Assembly: GCA_945946665.1 (NCBI GenBank)
Contig: CAMEWO010000006.1
Location: 27,958-91,957, forward strand
DNA length: 64,000 nt
Direction: 5' to 3'
From: an uncultured Eubacterium sp.
GTDB taxonomy: Bacteria; Bacillota; Clostridia; Lachnospirales; Lachnospiraceae
The position numbers and the translations under genes are program-made. The notes beneath the pieces are model-generated. The model was not told the origin of the DNA. It ran no database searches and saw only the letters and a program-made list of their open reading frames with translations. This document shows positions 18,874 to 27,269 of this stretch, one piece after another (within the stretch, counting starts at the first letter, position 1; each line of letters starts with the position of its first letter).

Positions 18874-18894
18874 CTATCCTCCAAATATGTGGCA

Positions 18895-19965
18895 TTATAA
18901 ATATTGTGTATTGCCATCTTCTCTTAACTGTGCAAGAACCTTCTTAATCTCCCCGGCGTTCTCCTTGGTTGAGATAAGTGTGGCATCTTTAGTATCTACC
19001 ACAATTATGTCTCTTAAACCAACTGTTGCAATAAGTTTCTCAGAACCCTCAATTATACAGTCCTTAGTATTAACCGCTACCACATTACCGTTAATAACGT
19101 TTCCCTCGCTGTCGTTAGCTTTAATTCTTCCTACAGCAAGCCATGAGCCTACATCATCCCAGCCAAAATTACCAGCCAGTGTATAGATATCAGAAGCCTT
19201 CTCCATAATTCCATAGTCTACAGACTGTGATTCCAGATTAGGGAACTCCTCATTAAGAACCTTCTGGTAATCATCTGTTCCGATGCTGTCCTTAATCTTT
19301 AACAGACCATTGTATGTGGAATTCATAAACTCCTTAAAGCAGTTTAGAATTGTTGATACCTTCCACACAAACATTCCTGAATTCCACAGGTATGTTCCAT
19401 CAGCAAGGTATGACTTCGCTGTCTCAAGGTCAGGCTTCTCAACAAACTTCTCAACAGGGTAACTTCCGTTATTACAAGCATCTTTGTTATACTTAATATA
19501 TCCGTATCCTGTCTCAGGATAGTTAGGCGTAATACCTACAGTAACAAGATTGCTGCCACTTTCAGCCACCTCACAGGCTTTAACAAATGTATCCTTAAAG
19601 ATATCATTATTCTTAATGAGGTGATCCGATGGAAGCACAATCATTACCCCATCCTCATACTTACTGGCAACATGTACGGCTCCAAGTCCGATACATGGTG
19701 CGGTATTTCTTCCAACCGGCTCACACAGAATATTCTCTTCTGGAAGTCCCGGAAGCTGTTCCTTTACTAATTCTCTATAATTCTCATTAGTTGCAATATA
19801 CACATCTTTAATGTCAACTAATGGACTGATTCTCTCCACTGTCAGCTGAATCATTGTCTTTCCGTCATCTGTCAACGATAAGAACTGCTTAGGAAGATTT
19901 ACACGGCTTCTTGGCCAGAATCTCTCTCCCTTTCCTCCTGCCATTATCAACGCTGTTTTCTTCAT
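18895..19965 (-). CDS. manC: Mannose-1-phosphate guanylyltransferase
   Basis: About 356 residues; I place the start at 19965 or 19968 because the ORF-track start (19977) contains the ribosome site itself (AGAAATGAGGATTATGATG). Single-domain enzyme, no isomerase part. All active-site motifs are intact: LIMAGGKGERFWPRSR with the catalytic arginine, PKQFLSL, FVEKPDLE, LWNSGMFVWK and FGWDDVGSW. It makes GDP-mannose from GTP and mannose-1-phosphate. First gene of the ten-gene operon behind a consensus promoter. Contrast with the altered domain in the 3021-5375 fusion. Confidence 0.95.
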   Translation of the reverse strand: MKKTALIMAGGKGERFWPRSRVNLPKQFLSLTDDGKTMIQLTVERISPLVDIKDVYIATNENYRELVKEQLPGLPEENILCEPVGRNTAPCIGLGAVHVASKYEDGVMIVLPSDHLIKNNDIFKDTFVKACEVAESGSNLVTVGITPNYPETGYGYIKYNKDACNNGSYPVEKFVEKPDLETAKSYLADGTYLWNSGMFVWKVSTILNCFKEFMNSTYNGLLKIKDSIGTDDYQKVLNEEFPNLESQSVDYGIMEKASDIYTLAGNFGWDDVGSWLAVGRIKANDSEGNVINGNVVAVNTKDCIIEGSEKLIATVGLRDIIVVDTKDATLISTKENAGEIKKVLAQLREDGNTQYL

Positions 19966-19980
19966 CATAATCCTCATTTC

Positions 19981-20026
19981 TGAGCGACTTGTTGGGCAAG
20001 AACCATCTGCTTTCGCTCAAAGCAGA
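19981..20026 (-). promoter_or_regulatory. Leader of the manC operon with two mutually exclusive hairpins
   Basis: Hairpin A on the minus strand pairs TCTGCTTT with AAAGCAGA (20006-20026) around the loop GAGCG. That loop can instead pair as TGAGCGA with TCGCTCA (19981-19987), immediately next to the AGAAATGAGG ribosome site. The two folds cannot coexist, so the leader could switch access to the manC start. Seen in sequence; function is inference. Confidence 0.35.
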
Positions 20027-20076
20027 CAGTCACATGAAAAATAGGCACACTTTCCCGAGTACACATACTCTAAGAA

Positions 20077-20105
20077 ATTATATATCCAACCCGGCTCTTT
20101 GTCAA
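20077..20105 (-). promoter_or_regulatory. Consensus promoter of the manC-to-GT2 operon
   Basis: Minus strand TTGACA (20105-20100), 17-bp spacer, TATAAT (20082-20077): a perfect sigma-70/SigA match. The expected start is near 20070, leaving about 100 nt of leader before manC. It should drive all genes down to 9236. Confidence 0.85.
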
Positions 20106-20127
20106 TTATGCTGTTTCACAGTACAGA

Positions 20128-21456
20128 TTAATTAATTTCATCCATAACACTCATATATGCCGGACGTATAATCTTATTGCTGGTAATCAGTTCTTCAATT
20201 CTGTGGGCACTCCACCCCACGATTCTTGCAACTGCAAATATTGCTGTGTATAGTTCCCTTGGAATTCCAAGCATGTCATACACAAACCCACTGTAAAAGT
20301 CAATGTTTGGACTTACTCCCTTGAAAATATGTCTCTTTTCTGCAATAAGTTCCGGAGCGGTCTCCTCTATATTCTGATAAAGCAGCATGTCATCTTCACG
20401 GTGCTTTTCCCTTGCCAGCTTCTCTACATACTTCTTAAAGACTCTTTCCCGTGGGTCTGACATAGAGTAAATGGCATGTCCCATTCCATATATAAGCCCC
20501 TTACCATCAAAGGCCTCCTTATCAAGAATCTTTGACAGATATGCACGCACCTCATCCTTGTCACCATAGTCATATACATGGTTCCTGATGTCTTCCATCA
20601 TCTCCATTACTTTTATATTTGCGCCGCCATGCTTTGGTCCCTTAAGTGATGACATTGCAGCTGCAATTGTAGAATATGTGTCTGAGCCGGAAGATGTAAC
20701 AACCCTTGTTGTGAAGGTAGAGTTATTGCCTCCGCCATGTTCCATATGCAGAATTAAAGCTGTATCAAGTACTTTTGCTTCCGTCTCCGTATAATGCTGG
20801 TCTGGTCTTAACATCATCAGAAGGTTAGCTGCTGTGGACAATTTGCTGTCAGGATTATGAATAATCATACTTGCATGATTTTCATAATGATTGTACGCAT
20901 TATACCCATATACAGCCAGAAGAGGAAACTGGCTGATTAACTGGATGCACTGCCTTAACGCATTAGGCACACTTGTATCCTTTGCATTCTCATCATATGA
21001 CTCAAGTGTAAGAATACTCCTTGTCATGGAATTCATTATATCCTCTGATGGTGCCTTCATAATAACATCCCTGGTAAAATTAGCCGGTAATTCCCTGCAT
21101 TCACCTATCAGTTCTGCAAAATCTCTCTCCTGTTCGCTATCTGGAAGTTCACCCATCAACAGAAGATATGCTATTTTTTCAAATCCAGGTTCCATCTCTC
21201 CTAATGAATCAATCAGATCTTCCACCCTGTATCCACGGTACCACAGCTTTCCGTCATCTGGAATCTTCTGACCATTCTCAATCTTTGATGAGGATATTTT
21301 GGAAATATTAGTAAGCCCTGTAAGCACGCCATTTCCTTTTTCATCACGAAGCCCCAGATTCACACCGTATTCGTCATACAGTCGTGGTGATATGCTGTCA
21401 TTTTTCTGGCAGATATTCTGCCACTTTTCAACACAGTCATTCAATTGTTCTATCAT
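20128..21456 (-). CDS. gltA: Citrate synthase
   Basis: 442 residues from the ATG at 21456 (TAAGGAAG close before it); the longer ORF would begin at a GTG with no ribosome site. Catalytic residues are visible: HMEHGGGNNSTFTTRVV, the histidine of GMGHAIYSMSDPRE, and the aspartate of SPNIDFYSGFVYDML. It condenses oxaloacetate and acetyl-CoA at the entry to glutamate synthesis in such anaerobes; a 2-methylcitrate role cannot be excluded. The gene overlaps the last ~20 bp of the MarR gene, which suggests co-expression. Confidence 0.92.
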   Translation of the reverse strand: MIEQLNDCVEKWQNICQKNDSISPRLYDEYGVNLGLRDEKGNGVLTGLTNISKISSSKIENGQKIPDDGKLWYRGYRVEDLIDSLGEMEPGFEKIAYLLLMGELPDSEQERDFAELIGECRELPANFTRDVIMKAPSEDIMNSMTRSILTLESYDENAKDTSVPNALRQCIQLISQFPLLAVYGYNAYNHYENHASMIIHNPDSKLSTAANLLMMLRPDQHYTETEAKVLDTALILHMEHGGGNNSTFTTRVVTSSGSDTYSTIAAAMSSLKGPKHGGANIKVMEMMEDIRNHVYDYGDKDEVRAYLSKILDKEAFDGKGLIYGMGHAIYSMSDPRERVFKKYVEKLAREKHREDDMLLYQNIEETAPELIAEKRHIFKGVSPNIDFYSGFVYDMLGIPRELYTAIFAVARIVGWSAHRIEELITSNKIIRPAYMSVMDEIN

Positions 21457-21937
21457 CTTCCTTAGGCACCCCCATTCTTTCAACTTCACTGCTCATGACA
21501 GTTTCCAGCTGTTTCATCAGATTCAGCAACTGTATCAGATTATCTTTTCCAAACTTATCTATGACATTACCATAGTATTCTTCCAGTATTTTTTGCTGCT
21601 GAGTCAAAAGCTGCTGACCGGATTCTGTGATAGTGACATAGGTTCCTTCACTTCCATTTCCATCATGGGACCATACCACAAGTCCACGTTCTTTCAGATT
21701 CCCAATCATCTTTGATATCTGGCGCATTGACAGCTGCATTTTTTCTGCCAGATCCTTAAGATATGTTCTCCCGGAATATATCTGTTCATTTGTCTCTGTC
21801 TCTCTGATAATATTTAATGCTATGTAATCTGGTGCACTAAGCACCCGGCTTATCTGCTCTTTATTGAATAAATATCTTCTTATTGTCAGCTCATTGCTAA
21901 GCTTTAAAACATCTATTTCATTATTTTTATCTTTCAT
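21437..21937 (-). CDS. MarR-family transcriptional regulator
   Basis: 166 residues. A winged helix-turn-helix is visible in the middle (YLKDLAEKMQLSMRQISKMI, then NLKERGLVV as wing lead). The carboxyl part is helical, for dimerisation (QQQKILEEYYGNVIDKFGKD). AAAGGAACACATA precedes the start. MarR proteins respond to small ligands and usually control adjacent genes; here the adjacent gene, overlapping its end, is citrate synthase. The gene lies just downstream of the groEL terminator and I see no convincing promoter of its own, so it may depend on read-through. Confidence 0.8.
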   Translation of the reverse strand: MKDKNNEIDVLKLSNELTIRRYLFNKEQISRVLSAPDYIALNIIRETETNEQIYSGRTYLKDLAEKMQLSMRQISKMIGNLKERGLVVWSHDGNGSEGTYVTITESGQQLLTQQQKILEEYYGNVIDKFGKDNLIQLLNLMKQLETVMSSEVERMGVPKEDDRTIE

Positions 21938-21961
21938 TATGTGTTCCTTTCTGTCTGTGTC

Positions 21962-22006
21962 AAAAATGCCAGTCTGCGGACGTACTATTATTGTCCACAG
22001 GCTGGC
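21962..22006 (-). terminator. Terminator of groES-groEL
   Basis: Stem GCCAG-CTG-GGAC (from 21968) pairs with GTCC-CAG-CTGGC (to 22006) with one mismatch and one wobble. On the minus strand it is followed by TTTTT. A T-run on the other side makes it potentially bidirectional. Confidence 0.7.
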
Positions 22007-22074
22007 ACTGCCTTTTTAGAGGTACACGGCTTACTGCCGTTAAATATACCTGCGTAATATAAATATATGTATTA

Positions 22075-23706
<1,632 letters not shown>

Positions 23707-23724
23707 TCACATAATATTATATTT

Positions 23725-24012
23725 TTATTCAACCACTGCAATAATGTCATTCTGGCTGAGAATTACATACTCTTCATCATCATTAATCTTTACTTCAGTA
23801 CCTGCATACTTGGAACAGATAACTGTATCGCCTTCCTTAACCTGCATTGGAATTGTCTTTCCATTCTCTTCTTTTCCTGGGCCCACCGCAATAACAACTG
23901 CTTCCTGTGGCTTTTCTTTGGCACTGTCTGGCAGAATAATACCTGACTTTGTCTTTTCCTCTGCCTCCTTGTACTTTAATACAACCTTGTCACCTAATGG
24001 TTTTAACTTCAT
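23725..24012 (-). CDS. groES: Co-chaperonin GroES (Hsp10)
   Basis: 95 residues, standard length, starting [20 protein letters not shown]. The mobile-loop region ([20 protein letters not shown]) that docks on GroEL and the [19 protein letters not shown] stretch are typical. First gene of the groESL operon. The upstream CIRCE element and a strong promoter indicate heat-shock control. Confidence 0.98.
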   Translation of the reverse strand: MKLKPLGDKVVLKYKEAEEKTKSGIILPDSAKEKPQEAVVIAVGPGKEENGKTIPMQVKEGDTVICSKYAGTEVKINDDEEYVILSQNDIIAVVE

Positions 24013-24049
24013 ATTAACTACCTGCCTTTCCCTAATCCCAATGTTTCTG

Positions 24050-24076
24050 TTAGCACTTGTTGTCTGTGAGTGCTAA
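24050..24076 (-). promoter_or_regulatory. CIRCE operator (HrcA binding site)
   Basis: TTAGCACTT-N9-GAGTGCTAA, one mismatch from the consensus inverted repeat. It lies between the promoter and groES, about 60 nt into the transcript. Further upstream in the leader a small hairpin (GCTTCCCAGGAAGC) followed by TTTATTTTTT may act as an attenuator. Confidence 0.92.
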
Positions 24077-24145
24077 TGGAACTTTAAAAAATAAAGCTTC
24101 CTGGGAAGCATTAAAGATTAATTTTAAATTGTTTATTTTTAAAGT

Positions 24146-24173
24146 ATTATATCGCCATATTTCATTTTGTCAA
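24146..24173 (-). promoter_or_regulatory. Promoter of groES-groEL
   Basis: Minus strand TTGACA (24173-24168), 16-bp spacer, TATAAT (24151-24146). Both boxes are consensus, as expected for a strong promoter held down by HrcA at CIRCE. Confidence 0.8.
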
Positions 24174-24223
24174 CACTGTTTATATATATTTTATTTTTTT
24201 TATCCCTCCTTCACAATTGCCAG

Positions 24224-24685
24224 TCACTTAAGCATCTCTGCTATATTTCTATAAATCTTCTCCGTAGTCTTCTTGTATGTCTCCAGTTCTTCCCTGGTAA
24301 TACCCTTGAATAACTGTTCATCCATCTCCCTTCTTGCTTCAGAAATCTCTTCTATAATCTTCCTTGATTCCTTGGTAACCTTATAATGCGTGTACCTTCT
24401 GTCCTCCGCATCAGGAATCGCAGTAATATACTTACGCCTGCACAGATTATCTATCGCCTGGGAAACGTGTCCACGGTTTAATTTCAAGCGTCTATATATG
24501 TCAGTAGGAGTATCATCATCACTGCACTGTGACAGAAAGAACAACACTTCAATATCAACCTTCTTTAAATCATACTTCTTCTTTATATCCGAGAAAAAAC
24601 TTTCCAGAAGACGTTTAAATTCTCCACCCTTTAATGCTACTTCTAATTGCTCATCCATTGCCTTATCCCACTCTTTTTTCTTCAA
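24224..24685 (-). CDS. MarR-family transcriptional regulator
   Basis: Up to 153 residues; the ORF starts at a TTG with AAGGTTC before it, and the first ATG is nine codons later, so the exact start is uncertain. Winged-helix motifs: TPTDIYRRLKLNRGHVSQAI and RRKYITAIPDAEDRRYTHYKV, the latter being the classic MarR wing with the D-x-R-x3 pattern. The ending is a dimerisation helix. It is the third gene of an ATPase - oxidoreductase - MarR unit, 8 bp after the oxidoreductase. A palindrome over that unit's promoter (27101-27129) is a plausible autoregulatory site. Confidence 0.85.
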   Translation of the reverse strand: MKKKEWDKAMDEQLEVALKGGEFKRLLESFFSDIKKKYDLKKVDIEVLFFLSQCSDDDTPTDIYRRLKLNRGHVSQAIDNLCRRKYITAIPDAEDRRYTHYKVTKESRKIIEEISEARREMDEQLFKGITREELETYKKTTEKIYRNIAEMLK

Positions 24686-24693
24686 GAACCTTC

Positions 24694-25716
24694 TTATAAT
24701 ATATCTCCAGATGACCCCTTAACCTGCTTATACCCCGGCTTTCCTGCTTCACACATCAGAATACCCATATATGCATCATACAAAGCCTCATCCATTGGGT
24801 ACACTTCTTTTCCTGTATCAACGTACTCTTTCATTCCAAGCAGTATTCCTGTAATTGCCGCTTCATCCTCCGACAATCCCGCATATCCATAAGGGTTGGT
24901 TATGTCCAACTTCTTACAGGCAGCCAGATTATCCTTGTCAAGATAATAGACTGTATCATTGATAATCTCGCCTCTTGTACCCCTTAAGTTTATGTACCGG
25001 TTTCTTATAGGACTTCTGTACTGGTCAGACATAAAATCATAGAATGCAGTCTTTCCATCAGCATACTCCATAATAAGGTGTTTTTCTTCCTTTTCAACAA
25101 CTCTGCCCTCTGTCAGCACCTCATATCTTGTTCTGGTATCTGTAACCTTCATGGAAAATGTTTTGCCTGTTATTGCCACATCTTCCAGCCCTGTGCCAAG
25201 CATCCGCCTTATAACACTAGCAGCATGGTAATCGTGCATGGCTGATATGGTAAGAGAAACTGGCTCTCCTATAGTTCCCGATTTACATTCGTCAATTAAC
25301 GCCTTTATAGAAGGATAGAGAAAATACTGCTCAGCCACCTGGATTCTGGCTCCATTTTCCACATCCTGCCTGATAGCTTTAAGTGTATCAATATCAAGTC
25401 CCGCAGGAGTCTCTGACAGAACAGGAATTCCCTTAGCTGCCCAGTATCTTACCACATCACTCATACTGGATTTATTCACTGCACTAACGACAAAATCTGG
25501 CTTTGACGCAATTATCTCATCTTCACTTGTGGTAGTATGAATCCCGTACTCCTTCTGTATCCTGTCAGCCTTCTCCTGCCCTCTGCAAAGTAATGCTGTC
25601 AGTTCAAACATATCTGGCAACGCTCTTGCAATTCTTACATAAAACAGGCTTCTCCACCCGGAACCAATCACAGCAAATCTAATCAATATCTTTTTACCTC
25701 CTGCTTTGCGTGTCAT
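24694..25716 (-). CDS. Gfo/Idh/MocA-family oxidoreductase
   Basis: 340 residues from the ATG at 25716 (AGAGGAAGATGTATA before it). The amino end is an NAD(P) Rossmann domain (IRFAVIGSGWRSLFYVRIAR), with SETPAGLDIDTL in the place of the family EKP motif: the lysine is not obvious, so activity on a sugar is uncertain. The carboxyl half is the Gfo/Idh alpha/beta domain (PVSLTISAMHDYHAAS). Family members oxidise or reduce sugars and inositols. Neighbours (ATPase, MarR) give no pathway. Confidence 0.78.
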   Translation of the reverse strand: MTRKAGGKKILIRFAVIGSGWRSLFYVRIARALPDMFELTALLCRGQEKADRIQKEYGIHTTTSEDEIIASKPDFVVSAVNKSSMSDVVRYWAAKGIPVLSETPAGLDIDTLKAIRQDVENGARIQVAEQYFLYPSIKALIDECKSGTIGEPVSLTISAMHDYHAASVIRRMLGTGLEDVAITGKTFSMKVTDTRTRYEVLTEGRVVEKEEKHLIMEYADGKTAFYDFMSDQYRSPIRNRYINLRGTRGEIINDTVYYLDKDNLAACKKLDITNPYGYAGLSEDEAAITGILLGMKEYVDTGKEVYPMDEALYDAYMGILMCEAGKPGYKQVKGSSGDIL

Positions 25717-25738
25717 TATACATCTTCCTCTATACACG

Positions 25739-27073
25739 TTACTTCCTCTGACTCAGATATTTTTTAACTAAAAATGCACAAAAATACGGAAATGTATATA
25801 TATTGTTTACACATCCAACATTGCCATTTATTAATTTCAAGCCATATGTTATATCAGAGTATTTTTCACTGTTAATCAGTGTGGAAAGAGATTTGGATTT
25901 ACTATTGGTTGCTTTCACTTCAACGGGAACAAGATTGTTTGCTGTCCTTACGAAGAAATCCTCCTCAAGCGTAGAATCATCACGTTTGTAATAATACAAT
26001 CCACAGCCGCTTTTTACCAATGCCTCTCCTACAATATTTTCATACAATGCACCTTTATACACTCCAAGATTCTTATTTGCTCTCAGGTCAACCTGCGCTT
26101 CCTCATCCAGCATTGCTACAAGTAATCCCGTATCAGCAAAGTATAATTTGTATTTCGTCTCATCATAATTTCCTTTCAACGGTAGTTCGGGAAAATTAAG
26201 ACAATAGCACACATTAACAATTCCGGCATCCTTCAACCACTCAATACATCCTCTGTAATCCTTAAACCTTGCACCTGAAGCCACCTTACTTAACTGAAAC
26301 TTCTTATTATCCCTGGACAACTGAGGTGGAATCTGGTCAAAGACATTGAGTATTCTTGTCTGGTCCATTCCCTGTGCATACTTTCTTATATCTTCCCTGT
26401 AATCAGATATAAGCTGACGCTGTGTCATTAATGATCCTTCAAATGTTCCAGTAGCAATATAATTACGGACTACAGCAGGCATTCCCCCCAGGATGCAGTA
26501 ATCCATAAACAATCCATGGTAAACAGACAGCTCCAGTTCATTAAATGGCACAAGTTCATTCATATGGTCGAGCATCTCATTTACAGTTTCACAAGAATAC
26601 CCTTTTGCCCACAAGAACTCTTCAAAATCCATAGAATACATTTCATAATCTGTTTTATATCCAACACTATTACTCTCTATTCTCTTGTAATTAATTCCAA
26701 GGAGCGAGCCACTGCATATAACATCAAAACGTCCATCCTGAAAGAAAAACTTAAGTGATGTTGCAATTTCAGGAAATTCCTGCAGCTCATCAAAGAAAAT
26801 AAGAGTCTTCCCCTCTATGAAATGCTTAGATGGATCAATACGTGATATATTCCTGATTATGTCTTCCGCCTTATATCCATCACTGATTATCATTTTATAT
26901 TTTGGCTCTTCAACAAAATTTATCTCAATTACTTCATCATAATTACCCTTTGCAAAACGACGTATACTTTCTGTTTTTCCAACCTGTCTTGGTCCTTTTA
27001 CCACAAGAGGTTTTCTATCTGAGCTGGCTCCCCATTCTTTAAGATATTCATCAATTTTTCTCTTTAAATACAC
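25739..27073 (-). CDS. AAA ATPase with DUF4143 carboxyl domain
   Basis: 444 residues from a GTG start. Walker A is visible as VVKGPRQVGKTESIRRF and Walker B as KTLIFFDELQEFPE. The later half has the DUF4143 pattern: YKLYFADTGLLVAML, GALYENIVGEALVKSG, YYKRDDSTLEEDFFV and VPVEVKATNSKSKSL, the last resembling a PD-(D/E)xK nuclease-like strand. This family is widespread in gut anaerobes and its role is not established. It is first in an operon with a Gfo/Idh-type oxidoreductase and a MarR regulator. Confidence 0.88.
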   Translation of the reverse strand: MYLKRKIDEYLKEWGASSDRKPLVVKGPRQVGKTESIRRFAKGNYDEVIEINFVEEPKYKMIISDGYKAEDIIRNISRIDPSKHFIEGKTLIFFDELQEFPEIATSLKFFFQDGRFDVICSGSLLGINYKRIESNSVGYKTDYEMYSMDFEEFLWAKGYSCETVNEMLDHMNELVPFNELELSVYHGLFMDYCILGGMPAVVRNYIATGTFEGSLMTQRQLISDYREDIRKYAQGMDQTRILNVFDQIPPQLSRDNKKFQLSKVASGARFKDYRGCIEWLKDAGIVNVCYCLNFPELPLKGNYDETKYKLYFADTGLLVAMLDEEAQVDLRANKNLGVYKGALYENIVGEALVKSGCGLYYYKRDDSTLEEDFFVRTANNLVPVEVKATNSKSKSLSTLINSEKYSDITYGLKLINGNVGCVNNIYTFPYFCAFLVKKYLSQRK

Positions 27074-27100
27074 AACAACACCCCGCTATCATCAGACATT

Positions 27101-27139
27101 CTGTAATTATATTATATGTTCAATTACAGGAAATATCAA
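27101..27139 (-). promoter_or_regulatory. Promoter and palindromic operator of the ATPase-oxidoreductase-MarR operon
   Basis: Minus strand TTGATA (27139-27134), 17 bp, TATAAT (27116-27111). A perfect inverted repeat CTGTAATT / AATTACAG (27101-27108 and 27122-27129, 13-bp spacer) straddles the -10 box, so a bound protein would block the polymerase. The operon's own MarR is the obvious candidate (inference). Confidence 0.6.
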
Positions 27140-27144
27140 CATAT

Positions 27145-27263
27145 TTACGCAAAAATGAGGGAATATCTTACCTTTGGTTACAAAAATATGAGGGAATATT
27201 ACGCCATATATCACAAAAATATGAGTGAATATTATACTCTATGTTACAAAATATGAGTGAAAC
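27145..27263. repeat. Four-copy 33-bp tandem repeat upstream of the ATPase operon promoter
   Basis: Four copies of (a)caaaaatatgagKgaatat with repeat-to-repeat distances of 33, 33 and 32 bp (ATG trinucleotides at 27155, 27188, 27221 and 27253). The core is about 20 bp; the rest of each unit is less conserved. The array ends at the -35 side of the ATPase operon promoter and begins 7 bp from the stop of the GT-C-like gene. The period is close to three helical turns. Confidence 0.85.
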
Positions 27264-27269
27264 TGCAAA

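Noticed and set aside
27116-27256. A 46-codon plus-strand ORF (MFNYRKYQHIYAKMREYL...) made of 11-residue repeats from the 33-bp array
   Set aside because: No ribosome site, it overlaps the minus-strand promoter and palindrome, and the last repeat shifts frame by one base. A DNA-level role for the repeat is more likely. Not excluded as a tiny gene.
27145-27263. 33-bp array as a CRISPR or plasmid iteron origin
   Set aside because: No unique spacers, no cas or rep genes, and the array sits beside an ordinary promoter.
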